Assembly (NCBI GenBank): GCA_010279815.1
Contig: QEOQ01000339.1
Coordinates: forward strand, 166,854-182,050
Origin: Brachionus plicatilis
Taxonomy: Eukaryota > Rotifera > Eurotatoria > Ploima > Brachionidae
Direction of reading: 5' to 3'
DNA: 15,197 nt
The notes below the pieces were generated by a model. It made no database searches. It worked only from the letters and a program-made list of their open reading frames with translations, and was not told the DNA's origin. A program made the translations under genes and the position numbers. Each line of letters opens with the position of its first letter. Positions within the stretch are counted from its first letter, which is position 1. Of this stretch, positions 1 to 8,035 are shown in pieces.

Positions 1-629
1 GACCGCCAGCTAACACTAATTTTAACTTTTTGATTATTATTTCAAATTTTGTTTTAATTTGAAGAAATCCCAAATTTCCTTTAAAATTTATTCTTTGATT
101 TCAACTAATTTTAAAATTTTTTTAAAAAGAAGAGAAAAATATTGCATCAAAAATCCTAAAAATTGTAGAATTTTAATTTATCCAAAACAAATTACAGCAA
201 AAACTTGAATTGAAAGAAATTCCCAAATTTGAACAAGTTTCAATCATTCAGAAATAATTTAATTAAGTAAAAGTTCAATTGCTCAAACCATCAGATTGTT
301 TTTTTTTAGTTTTGAGTTATTTCTGAGATTTCAGCTGGAAAATTTCAAGATCATGCAGAAACGTTTTGTAAAATTTAAACTAGGCAAATAACTGTTCATC
401 AAATTTTTCTCTTATTTTCTTAGATCTAAACTTAAGATAACTAAAAGAAATTAAATTTGTTTTCCGACTTAAGCTTAATTAAACAAATAAAATATCAAAT
501 CATAAATAGTAAAAATAAGTATAAAAATAAGACAAAAATAAGTTGAGTAATTTCTGAAAAAAAATTCAATTTTTGAATATTAAATTTTTAAATTTGATAA
601 TTATTATTCATTTTGAGATTTATTTTAAC
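1..629. other. AT-rich non-coding DNA
   Basis: The sequence is dominated by A/T homopolymer runs with stops in all frames. I see no open frame, RNA gene or structured repeat up to the left target duplication (621-629, TATTTTAAC) of the fold-back element that follows. Confidence 0.6.
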
Positions 630-985
630 GGGGGTGTGAAGTTTATTTCAATTCGATCGTTTCAATTCAGAAAAATTTGAATAACTTTTTTACTATAAGA
701 AATAATTTAGTTTTGTAAAATGCTTAATGTTTAAGCAACTTTGCTTAATCCAAAAATATATGTCTGCAAAAACTCTGCAATATACTTGCACAGTTGATTA
801 GAATACTTTTTAATGGCGTGCAAAATGCATAAAATTGCAGAATATTTTGCAGACTTATTTTACTGAATTAAGCAAATTTGCTTATAATTGAGCATTTTAT
901 AGAACTAAATTATCTCTTTTAGTAAAAAAGTTATTCAAGTTTTTCTGAATTGAAATGATCGAATTGAAACCAACTTCACAACCCC
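630..985. mobile_element. Fold-back MITE 1 with 9-bp target duplication
   Basis: The 356-bp segment is almost entirely one imperfect palindrome. The left arm starting GGGGGTGTGAAG at 630 pairs over about 95 bp with the right arm ending CTTCACAACCCC at 985, with roughly ten differences. Pairing then resumes further in: AAGCAA/TTTGCTT blocks and TCTGCAAA with CTGCAAT occur on both sides. It is flanked by a perfect 9-bp direct repeat, TATTTTAAC, at 621-629 and 986-994. No coding capacity is visible. Long inverted repeats, no ORF and a 9-bp duplication are what a non-autonomous DNA transposon leaves. A 9-bp duplication is typical of Mutator-like elements, but the superfamily assignment is inference. 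Confidence 0.85.
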
Positions 986-2280
986 TATTTTAACTTTGTA
1001 TATGATACGTAATTTTACTAAAATAAATTAAATTTAATTATGGATTAATATGGATTATTTTGTCATTAAATTTAAAATTAGAATTCCCAATTTTAGTTTA
1101 GATGAAATCAGATGAGAATCAACAAAGGTTATATCCAAGATGATTTAAGATTAATTAAAAAAAGTTTAACTTTAAAATTCTTATTGAAAAAAACGATTTT
1201 AAAAAATATTTTTAAATTTAGATTGTTCTATTTAATTTTTAATTGATAGATGCTTTTTTATACTAATTGAAAAAAATATGTTAAAATAGTGAAAAAATAA
1301 AGTTAAAATTATTGAATCCTTTAATGATTAAATAGTGTTCATTAGTTGAAAATATGATTCTAGAACTAAAATTATAATTAATTTTTTTTTACTGTTAAAA
1401 TTTCCGCAAAACGTCCAACTAAAGACTTCATTTTTTTCGATTCCCTATTAGGAAAAGTCATGTTAATTAATTCTCTTTACCTATTTGACTTTATTCTATT
1501 TTGAGTTGCATTCTTTATACCGCTGGGTAAAAAAAAATATACTTATTAAATTCTGAGCTGCATGAGCTTTTTTTTTTCAATTTCAATTTCAATTTATCAA
1601 TGTTATTTTGTTTTTTAATTTTTTAAAAATCTTAATTTTAAATATTAAGAATTCTATTTGAATTAAAAAAATGAAGTGTTAATCAGTCGACTACGATAAG
1701 GGCACTAGCCTGTTGATTAACCTTGAAATTGAATTGAATTAAAAATACATTTTTGTCATCAATTTAATAAAAAATTTTCATAAGTAGATTTATTTATAAA
1801 TGGATAAAACTATAAAGTGGAAATTCTCAATACGAGGTAAATTGCAATGGAGAATTTTAAAATGAATCAAATCTTCAATATTTCCATCTTTTTTTCGAAT
1901 TTTATATTAATAAACACAAGAAAATCGAAATAATTTTTACTTATTATTTTTATTTTTTTTGACTTTCTGGACTAATATTATCTAAAAAATATGGTTATTA
2001 TTACATTCGAATATTTTAAATCACCTCTTAGTTTTTAATAAAAATCTTGTTTATATTTAAGTTTTAGCCTTTCAATTGATTTAAATTCTAAGATGAACCA
2101 AAACCAACATCTATGAGTTTTGAGCATATTAACAAACATTTTTGATAATAATATTTCTTATCATTTAAAAAAAAATCTTATTGATTATAGAAGGTGTAAC
2201 TATTTTTGTTAGAATTTTTGTTGTTTGCAAAGAATAAAGATTTTTTGAATTAAATTTTTCTCATCCTTCGTGGGCAGGTT
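986..2280. other. AT-rich non-coding DNA with a few simple repeats
   Basis: Apart from the target-site copy at 986-994, (TTTCAA)n near 1575-1595 and the candidate LINE tail at 1678-1745, I see nothing gene-like. All frames are closed at short intervals. Confidence 0.5.
1678..1745 (+). repeat. Possible LINE 3' tail with ATTGA-type simple repeat
   Basis: A short island of higher complexity (GATAAGGGCACTAGCC) is enclosed by an 8-bp stem, GTTAATCA at 1678-1685 with TGATTAAC at 1714-1721. It runs straight into a TTGAAATTGAATTGAATT simple repeat. A structured end followed by a short-period repeat is the usual look of a CR1/Jockey-type LINE 3' terminus. The complementary TTTCAATTTCAATT run at about 1575-1595 could also make this a small fold-back. 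No protein part is present, so the call is weak. Confidence 0.3.
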
Positions 2281-2298
2281 AGTATTTAAAATATAAAG
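2281..2298 (+). promoter_or_regulatory. TATA-like A/T box upstream of secreted-peptide gene
   Basis: TTTAAAATATAAAG lies about 40 bp before the ATG at 2336, a plausible distance for a core promoter with a very short 5' UTR. In DNA this AT-rich the motif has little weight. An alternative is that the 5' end is formed by splicing at the AG near 2327, just before the ATG. Confidence 0.2.
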
Positions 2299-2335
2299 TT
2301 AAACATATTTTTAATTGTCCTCAAAAGTCGTAAAA

Positions 2336-2827
2336 ATGGTTCAAAAGATTTTATTTTTCGCATGTTTTTGTTTTATTCTAGTCGGTAATTATTAATATTA
2401 TATTTATATAATTATCATCTGTGGTATTATCCTGCTACGATGTCAAGGTTCTTAAATTTATCCTATAATCTTTATTTTAAATATTGATGGATAAACTCAT
2501 TCTCTCGGTTAAGATCTTGTTGTCTTAGCTTGATAATACTGAACTTGATTTGATTTTTTGAATAAATAACTAATTATAAGAAATATCTTCTTCGATGGCT
2601 ATGCAAACATCAAATAATGAACGTATAATTGATGTTGTAACTACATTATTTTCAGTAAGATTTACATTAAATAATAAAATCTTATGTTAAATTTGAACTT
2701 AAAGATGACAGCCACTAAACTTCAATGTGTTGTTCAATGTATGCAAGGAAACGTCGATGCAAGACTATCGATTCAAGATGTAGTAGAAAACTATAGTCTT
2801 TTTTTTTCATGCTTCAATTTATGTTAA
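2336..2827 (+). CDS. Small secreted cysteine-containing peptide, three exons (model)
   Basis: I do not recognise the family. The model joins exon 2336-2384, exon 2581-2636 and exon 2705-2827, giving about 75 residues. Exon 1 begins MVQKILFFACFCFILV, a textbook signal peptide (basic residue, then a hydrophobic core), and stops at a good donor (G|GTAATT). Exon 2 follows AATTATAAG and ends at GTT|GTAACT. Exon 3 follows ACTTAAAG and ends at TAA. Phases agree: 1 across the first intron (196 nt) and 0 across the second (68 nt). The mature part has no acidic/basic clusters and holds four cysteines as CVVQC and a C-terminal CFNLC, spaced 23 residues apart. This CxxxC...CxxxC pattern suits a disulfide-stapled helical hairpin. 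A poly(A) signal follows. The fold and any extracellular role (signal, defence, other) are inference, and exon 2 is the least certain part. The peptide is too short and interrupted to show as a long ORF. Confidence 0.5.
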
Positions 2828-2863
2828 AAATAATCTAAAAGACTCTTTATAATTTAAATTAAA

Positions 2864-2869
2864 AATAAA
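2864..2869 (+). terminator. Poly(A) signal AATAAA after the secreted-peptide gene
   Basis: AATAAA lies 37 nt past the stop codon at 2825-2827, a normal position for cleavage about 20 nt further on. It supports the exon 3 call, although AATAAA is common by chance here. Confidence 0.35.
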
Positions 2870-3720
2870 TTTAATTGTTCCGAAGAAAATTTAATTTAAA
2901 TGAGAAATTGGTTGTTTAAATTAAATTGAAATTAACTAAAAAACTCTCGTTGAATTTCAAATAAATTTAATTTTTTGTTTCAGATTTAAAATTTAAAATT
3001 TTTTCCCTTTAGCAATAAGAAAATCTAGAAATACGAGTTATAGACAATGAAAATATTTAAAAATAAAAATCCATTCATTACTTTTTGTACTTTTTCTAAT
3101 TATTTTACTTGGCCCTGGTCCTTTTTGAACTTTTTGCACTATTTCTTATTAAAAATAAAGATTATTTTAAACCAGCCTAATATAGGTTAATTTGGTGAAA
3201 ACTTTTGGACCCTTCAAATATATCGATACCTGAAAAATTTAAGTATGTAAACCCCGTATTAGTCTTGTAGATATTTTCAAGCTCTATCTAATTATGAATC
3301 GTCCGACTCCGGAAATTTCTCAGCTGATTAGAAATCGGTCTCAGAAGGGTAATTAGTGAGATAACTTGAATTTTAGTCAGATTAGTAATTTAAACAACGT
3401 TGATTTAAGCATGAATTAGCTTCAAAATATTATCCCTATTTTAGCTTTTTGGTTTTCATATATGACCATGATCATAAAAAAATTTTTTTTATTGAGGAAT
3501 GTTTTTTTTATCGAACTGGCTAATTATGTTAAAAAAGGGGGTAAGTATGGTTAATTTGGTTACACCGTTTCTCCCCAAAATTCACCAAATCTCCCCCAAA
3601 TTCTCTAATCTCTCACACAATTAACCTTTGAAAACAATTCGAGATTAAAATAGCTTATAAAAGTCTATTTTGTTTAATTGAAGGATCTAAAAAAAAAAAG
3701 AAAGAGTAAAAAGAAAATAC

Positions 3721-4090
3721 GCGGAATGCATAACAGAGACCTAAGTGGAAGAAAGATTTAAGGCAGAAGTTGAGTCTAAAAAACAAAAAAACTGGAAGCT
3801 GAATGAAAAAAAGACTAAAAGAGGATAAGAAGAAGCAAAATCAAGAGAATAAAAGGATTGAAAAAGAAGAAAAGAAGAGAATTAGAGAGGAGAAAAAATA
3901 AAAAATTAACCCAAAAGCAAAAAAAAAATAAAAAAATAATTTTTTGTCATGTTTGCCAAATACAAATAGAAGAAGATAAAGAAAATTCTAATAAGTGGTT
4001 GGCTTGTGAAAACTGTGAATGCTGGTCTTGTTACGATTGACTTCCGGAAAGTTTAACTGTTATAATGAATATAAATGCAATTCATGTTAA
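3721..4090 (+). pseudogene. Transposase-like C-terminus: Lys-rich coil plus broken PHD finger
   Basis: Three frames carry one protein in pieces. From 3721, one frame reads a charged Glu/Lys coil (VEERFKAEVESKKQ...) interrupted by several stops. From 3858 a second frame gives a Lys/Arg-rich stretch and then CHVC, WLACENC and CWSC, and stops at a TGA at 4038-4040. Just past it a third frame continues with GKFNCYNEYKCNSC and a stop at 4088-4090. Together these are the four metal-ligand pairs and the conserved Trp of a PHD-type finger at a protein C-terminus, with at least two frameshifts. C-terminal PHD fingers after a basic coil occur in pogo/Tigger-like transposases. The location inside inverted repeats fits that, but a fragment of a host chromatin protein cannot be excluded. 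There is no ATG at 3858 (the open frame starts at TTG). Confidence 0.55.
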
Positions 4091-4272
4091 TATATGTACA
4101 AAATCAAGCATACAAAATCTAAAGACTTAAATTATTTTTAATTATTTGTCAAAGTTATTTTAAATTTAAATCGAAAATCTGTTAAAATTCGTTGTTTTTT
4201 GTAGTAAATGAATATTTAAAAAAAAAAAACTCTCAATTCCAAGCTTTTTGTACTTTTTATCTTTGAAGAGGG

Positions 4273-4317
4273 CCTATGCTCTCTTGTTTCTGTGCAAGAG
4301 AAACAAGAGAGCATAGG
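4273..4317. repeat. Perfect 19-bp hairpin, 7-nt loop
   Basis: The arm at 4273-4291 (CCTATGCTCTCTTGTTTCT) is exactly complementary to 4299-4317, with loop GTGCAAG. The loop plus right arm (21 nt, 4290-4310) also occurs identically at 6083-6103 in the leader of the gypsy-type element, so the hairpin may derive from that retrotransposon family. It sits 32 bp inside the right inverted end of the DNA transposon. Its G/C content is well above the surroundings. Confidence 0.8.
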
Positions 4318-4377
4318 GCTAAATTAGCAGTCTAATCTACAAAAATGAGCAGGGCCAAATAAAATAATTAGAAAAAA

Positions 4378-4413
4378 TACAAAAAGTACAAAAAGTACAA
4401 AAAGTACAAAAGG
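4378..4413. repeat. Tandem 9-mer (TACAAAAAG)x4
   Basis: Four head-to-tail copies of TACAAAAAG form the outer part of the right transposon end, the last copy with two changes. The matching left end at 3080 has only about one copy, so the array expanded on one side. The same TTTTTGTACTTTTT core recurs at 4241 and, inverted, near 4695. Confidence 0.8.
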
Positions 4414-4415
4414 TG

Positions 4416-4889
4416 ATTTTATTAAATGACTGAGGTAATATGGTAGGAATAAAAATTGGGGTAAATTCGGTGAGCATTTTCGAAGTTTTCAGGTGATCAG
4501 AACCTCAAATCAGCAATAAAAAAAAATAGGTCATAACATTATACTGGTTTACTATACAAAAAAATTAAAATTTTAATGATTAATTTTAATTTTAACTAAA
4601 ATTTCTCTTATCTTTAGCAAACCCGAATCCCTAAATCAGGGCTCCGCCCCGGAACCCGTTAAATTTTTTATTATGGTAATAAAAATACTGATAAAGTACA
4701 AAAAGTTGGAAAAGAAAAAAGAATTTTTTAAATATTTAAATCTCATCGTCTATCCATCAGAAATAAATGAATAACCGAAAATTTTAATAAAAATGGAATT
4801 GAGGTTAAAATCTTTCAAACGACTACACACCCTAACTTTTTATCACTAGAGATCCAGGTGAATGATGGTTATAAATATCAGGATCTCAT

Positions 4890-4890
<1 letters not shown>
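4416..4890. other. Non-coding spacer with a GC-rich island
   Basis: No gene is visible. A sharp GC-rich patch lies at 4621-4659 (GGGCTCCGCCCCGGAACCCG within it), very unlike its surroundings, with short self-complementary blocks (CCCTAAATCAGGG). An AAGTACAAAAAGTTGG motif near 4694 is inverted relative to 4238-4252 and may mark another small element end. The right edge abuts the (TAG)n tail of the LINE. Confidence 0.45.

Positions 4891-4920
<30 letters not shown>
4891..4920. repeat. (TAG)10 microsatellite, LINE 3' tail
   Basis: Ten uninterrupted TAG units; on the LINE's own strand this is a CTA/ACT-type repeat directly after the 3' UTR. It is best read as the tail made by target-primed reverse transcription. 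Confidence 0.9.
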
Positions 4921-4922
<2 letters not shown>

Positions 4923-4989
4923 TGAACTGCTGTACAGCGAAAATGATCGCTATACTAACGCCAATATGGCGCCTGGCCCATTAAGAGCA
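4921..4989 (-). other. LINE 3' UTR with stacked stem-loops
   Basis: Three palindromic blocks are packed in 69 bp: GCTGTACAGC at 4929-4938, AGCGA...TCGCT at 4936-4951, and CGCCAATATGGCG at 4959-4971. The CR1/L2-type group is known to use structured 3' ends for recognition by their own RT. The blocks are seen directly; the recognition role is inference. The minus-strand motif GCTAATGCTC is also found at 11100-11109. Confidence 0.55.
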
Positions 4990-5600
4990 TTAGCAGTCTT
5001 TGCTTTTATCCATACCAAAAACTTCTCTGTCGATTATTGTCTTGAAACTTTTGAATGAAACAGCATTTAGAGCTCTAATTGACAATCCATTCCATATGTC
5101 CGTCACCCTATTAGTTAAGAAATTGAAACGATGAGGACCCTTCTTGGTCAGTTCTCTCACTAGTCTTTTGTCATGTCTTCTTAAATTACCAGCTAGTCCT
5201 GTTGTTGTTTTTGCATAATAAATTCCATTTATTAAATCTGTATTTTCCATACCTTTGACTAGTTTGTACATTTGGATTAAATCACCTGTTTTTCGCCTAT
5301 CTTCAAGGGTTTTCAAATTTAAAATCTTTAGCCTTGATTCATATGGAATATCTTTTAGACAACTTAGAAGTTTAGTCGCTCTCCGTTGTACCTTTTCGTT
5401 TATCTTTTCGTGCTTGATCATACCTAATGCTCTTTTTGCTTTTGCAGATGCTGCTGAGCATTGTTTTTTCCTTTCAGATCATTTGTTATGTAAACACCTA
5501 GATCTTTTTCTTCTGCCGTTTCTCTTAGAGTATGACCTAAACCATTTGTTTGGTTGAGCATTTGATATTGAAAGTTGGGTTTTTTTTTTCCAATGTGGTG
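4990..5600 (-). pseudogene. LINE reverse transcriptase C-terminal part, frameshifted, internally deleted
   Basis: The C-terminal 143 codons (5421 down to 4990) carry the conserved post-RT tail of Jockey/CR1-type LINEs: VQRRATKLL, then RLKILNLKTLEDRRKTGDLI, then RFNFLTNRVTDIWN and FKSFKTIIDRE. Upstream, in another frame (about 5600-5445), are IGKKKPNFQYQM and EKDLGVYITNDLKG, the RT segment that normally precedes it. The frames change near 5440-5470. Between GMIK and EKVQRRATK the family normally has about 40 further residues, with a conserved Leu-Glu-Tyr and a Trp-Ser-Pro. These are absent, so there is an internal in-frame deletion as well. The catalytic RT core and endonuclease are not in the window. 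The copy is dead. The ORF on the opposite strand at 5255-5557 is only its shadow. Confidence 0.85.
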
Positions 5601-5729
5601 TGAGCTCTGAAGCTACTTTAAAATAATCTCTCTCCTTATCGAATAGACTTCATTTTAATAAAAAATATTCAAGAACCTCTTTCCCTCAATCTCCTATCCT
5701 ACCCCTACCCTTCTAAATTTACATTAGCG

Positions 5730-6225
5730 GATGAGCTTATGAATCGTAAGCCAATCATATTAGTGTTTAGAGAAATGGAATAGAGAGAATTAAAGAAGGG
5801 CGTGCAAGCATGCAGGAATCCGTGGTTGAGTTTGAGAGCATCAAACTAGTCACGCAGGGATCAGCTTTAACACAAAGCCGATCGAGTTAAGGTAAGCCAA
5901 CATTGTGAGCGAATTTTATTGTGTAAAGTCGATCACGCGCTAGTTGAAGGATTGAGTTGGAGGATAGTTCAGCCAATCAAATACGGCCAAGGAAAAGCAC
6001 GCAAGCAGAGCGTCAGTAAAAAATGTGTTGCATTAAGTCTTTAGGAAAAAGTGTTTAACACAAACAATAGAGTCATTGTTTGCTGTGCAAGAGAAACAAG
6101 AGACGCTGAATGATAACTTATAAGTAGCGAAGCAAGCATTGCAGTGGATCAGTTATTCAGTGGGATTAAATTTTCAAAATCGTATTTTTGTTGACAAATT
6201 TTAATGGATTCGGTGAGCTTAAGCA
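5730..6225 (+). other. Retrotransposon leader / possible 5' LTR remnant
   Basis: This stretch has visibly higher G/C content than the flanks, like the coding part of the element, and no protein. It holds repeated GTAAGCCAA motifs (5749, 5892), a CCAATCA at 5973, the 21-nt block shared with the hairpin (6083-6103) and a TATA/initiator pair. These would suit U3-R of an LTR. No clear TG...CA boundaries or primer-binding site could be fixed: TGG motifs occur at 6145, 6162 and 6204, but none is obviously a tRNA 3'-end complement. Confidence 0.4.
6118..6154 (+). promoter_or_regulatory. TATA box and initiator of the retrotransposon
   Basis: TTATAAG at 6118-6124 is followed by TCAGTT at 6149-6154, whose A at 6151 lies 32 bp after the TATA start. 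That is the normal TATA-to-start spacing. TCAGTT matches the invertebrate initiator consensus and is used by gypsy-type elements. It lies 75 bp ahead of the gag ATG. Confidence 0.45.
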
Positions 6226-7044
6226 ATGGCTAGAAGAGGTGCTAACCTATCGTTTGATGGCGAAAAAATGTCGTACGACGAGTTCTTCAATGAGTTTGGC
6301 TATGATTCAGTAATGTACATTTGGGATGAGGTGCAATAAGCAAAAGCGATTCAATTCTGTTTAAGTGGTAAAGCCAAGAAAGCGTACCAATCCATGAGAG
6401 CTGATGACAAAAACAACATCGAGGCTATACTCAAAGTGTTGAAGGAAATGGAAGTGAAACCAGGGAGTCATTATTTGAACATTTTCAACACAAGGACTAT
6501 GAAACCAGGCGAAAAATTAGCTAAATATTTCCGCGAGTCGGAGGTGCTGTTGAACAAAGCGATTCCAGGTTTGCAGGAGACATTCAAAGAGCAGCTCCTC
6601 AAAGACAAAGTCATGAAGAGTGTTGCAGCTGCAAATAAGTTATTCCTAGAGTTAGTTCTTGATAAAAAGTGGAACGAAATTGTAGCTCAGTTCGTCAAGC
6701 GTGGTGAATACAAGTCAGCCGATGAAGTCAGTGCAGATGGAGTGGCCACAAAAAAATTTGAGCGACGAGGTGACTACAATCCAACAAACGACAGGAAGCG
6801 GTTCGATGGTGAGTGTTTCTCCTATCAGAAGAAGAGTCACAGAAAGTCAGAATGTCGAAAGCGATTGGCTGACATGAGACGGAAAGGTGAAAGCAAGGAC
6901 TCGAGTGAACAAGCGGAAGCATACAAACAGTACGAGGGACAACAAAGAACGCAGTACCAACAAACCGGAAGCCAGTATCAACAACCAAAAACAACATGTT
7001 CAGACCAAAAGCGTTCACAATTGATGCGGAAGTGGTTAAGCTAG
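6226..7044 (+). pseudogene. gag: gag (capsid/nucleocapsid) of Ty3/gypsy relic
   Basis: Start chosen at ATG 6226 (MARRGANLSF...), which is in frame with the long downstream part. The ATG at 6203 closes after eight codons. The frame is broken once, by TAA at 6337-6339, and is otherwise open to TAG 7042-7044. The middle (IQFCLSGKAKKAYQSM, then KPGEKLAKYFRESEVLL and FKEQLLKDKVM) has the helical capsid pattern of retrotransposon Gag proteins. Near the end is the nucleocapsid zinc knuckle, CFSYQKKSHRKSEC. The spacing of CX2CX4HX4C is kept, but the second Cys is Tyr and the conserved Gly before His is Ser. A Gln-rich tail follows. In an intact element Gag would package the RNA in cytoplasmic particles. 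This copy would give only a 37-residue peptide from the start. Confidence 0.8.
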
Positions 7045-7149
7045 GAAGCGAAATAAATGCTCAGACGGTTTTATTGTGAGAGTTTAATTTGCATGGGAGT
7101 CAAGAAGGCAAGTTTTACAGTGGTCATTTTCACGTTGAATTTTCACTGT

Positions 7150-8035
7150 TTCATTTTTGAGCGGATGCAACGGTGAAGTTGAATAAGAGCAGACTCAATA
7201 TTCCAATGCTAATTGAAAGCGGAGCAACAGCTTCTTTTATCAATATTTCAAAGCTACCAGCGAAGCTAGCCGACAGGATCAGTCGATTCATAGATGGCGA
7301 CTCAACGAATCCAGTTTTCGGATTAAAGCGATCGAATTATCAATCAAGTCAGCGTTGAATTGCAGAAACGTGATTTGTGCGATGGGCAAACTAAAGCTGT
7401 CTATTGACACATGGCAAGGTGAACAAGATGTCATTTTCACCGACATTACGGAAAAGGTAATTCTAGGAATGGATTTTCTGACAAAATTCAAGGCTGTGTT
7501 TGACTTTGGTCAGAACACTGTGATGTTAGACGATAATGTGGCTAAACACCAGATCCTCTACATCAGCGTTACGGATATACCACAAGCAACTCAAACAAAT
7601 GGCAAAGTAGTACTAAACGAGGATTTGGTCATCAAAGAGAGATGTGAGCAGTTAGTCAAAGCGAAAGTGGAAAAACTAACCACAGGCAAACAAGTAATTT
7701 TCAGTCCAAATATAACCGATTTTGGTGTAGCGGAAGGCATCTTATGGCCAAGGAGCGTAAATGACGTTAAGGAAGAACAATCAATCTTTGTTAGCGTCAT
7801 AAACCTTGGCGACGAAGAGGTCACAATGGGAAAGACACAGAAATCGCTGAATGCGATGAAGCAGATCTACTCCAGCAGAACGAAAAAGCACAGTCCAAGC
7901 TACTTAAGGAGGGCAAAATAAACTGGGATGTTATAAAAATTAATCCAAAACTGAGTCAGAAGGATCAGGCAGGATTCGAAATCTGCTATACAAAAGCGCA
8001 TTTCAATGGTCTGAATACGACACTGGCAAAAGTAA
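7150..8035 (+). pseudogene. pro: Aspartic protease and linker region of pol
   Basis: Frame one (about 7160-7320) reads SRLNIPMLIESGATASFI, the active-site loop of clan AA retropepsins. The catalytic Asp of D-S/T-G is Glu in this copy. A frameshift near 7300-7325 leads to the frame open until 7921: CAMGKLKLSI, then VILGMDFLTKFKAVFDF, the conserved ILG segment before the protease C-terminal strand. It continues with the protease-RT spacer (FVSVINLGDEEVTM) seen in many gypsy elements. Near 7831 the frame changes again (EIAECDEADLLQQNE, then LKEGKINWDVIKINPKLSQK) and runs to TAA at 8038-8040. Seen: frame changes and the Glu. Known: an Asp dyad is needed for activity, so the enzyme would be inactive. 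The stretch 7044-7150 between gag and protease is closed in all frames. Confidence 0.75.

Larger units (their letters stand above)
3076..4415 (+). mobile_element. Decayed DNA transposon with 37-bp inverted ends
   Basis: Positions 3081-3117 and 4350-4386 are inverted copies matching at 35 of 37 bases, both ending inward at GGCCCTG/CAGGGCC. The right end continues outward into four copies of the 9-mer TACAAAAAG (4378-4413). Between the ends lie about 1.2 kb of AT-rich DNA, a lysine-rich coiled-coil remnant and a broken PHD-type zinc finger (3721-4090). There is also a perfect hairpin at 4273-4317. I infer a cut-and-paste element that has lost most of its transposase. Exact outer ends and the target duplication are unclear: a 3-bp ATT is possible on both sides. 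The PHD-type C-terminus would suit a pogo/Tigger-like family, but no DDE catalytic core is visible, so the superfamily is open. Confidence 0.55.
4891..5600 (-). mobile_element. 5'-truncated non-LTR (LINE) retrotransposon, Jockey/CR1-like
   Basis: Read on the minus strand, the element has the end of an RT-encoding ORF, a 69-bp 3' UTR (4921-4989) and a short-period tail (4891-4920). The protein features are those of the Jockey/CR1/Rex1 group of LINEs. The tail is a trinucleotide repeat and not poly(A), which is common in that group. The 5' limit is set by the last recognisable protein (about 5600) and is approximate. No target duplication could be identified, partly because the tail blurs the left junction. 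Confidence 0.8.

Noticed and set aside
3858..4040. Lys-rich ORF as a histone-like or nuclear host protein
   Set aside because: No ATG start, continues in a second frame past its stop, and lies between transposon inverted ends, so a transposase relic is the simpler reading.
4378..4413. Short tandem array as CRISPR-like repeats
   Set aside because: The 9-bp units are directly adjacent with no spacers, in eukaryotic transposon DNA.
4962..4979. TGGCGCC motif as a retroviral-type primer-binding site
   Set aside because: It is part of the CGCCAATATGGCG palindrome in the LINE 3' UTR and matches only seven bases; no LTR edge adjoins it.
5255..5557. 100-codon open frame on the plus strand
   Set aside because: It lies opposite the LINE reverse-transcriptase tail, whose minus-strand frame has clear family motifs; the plus-strand peptide has none.
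6728..7018. Minus-strand open frame across gag
   Set aside because: Shadow of the gag nucleocapsid region; no recognisable product and no start context.
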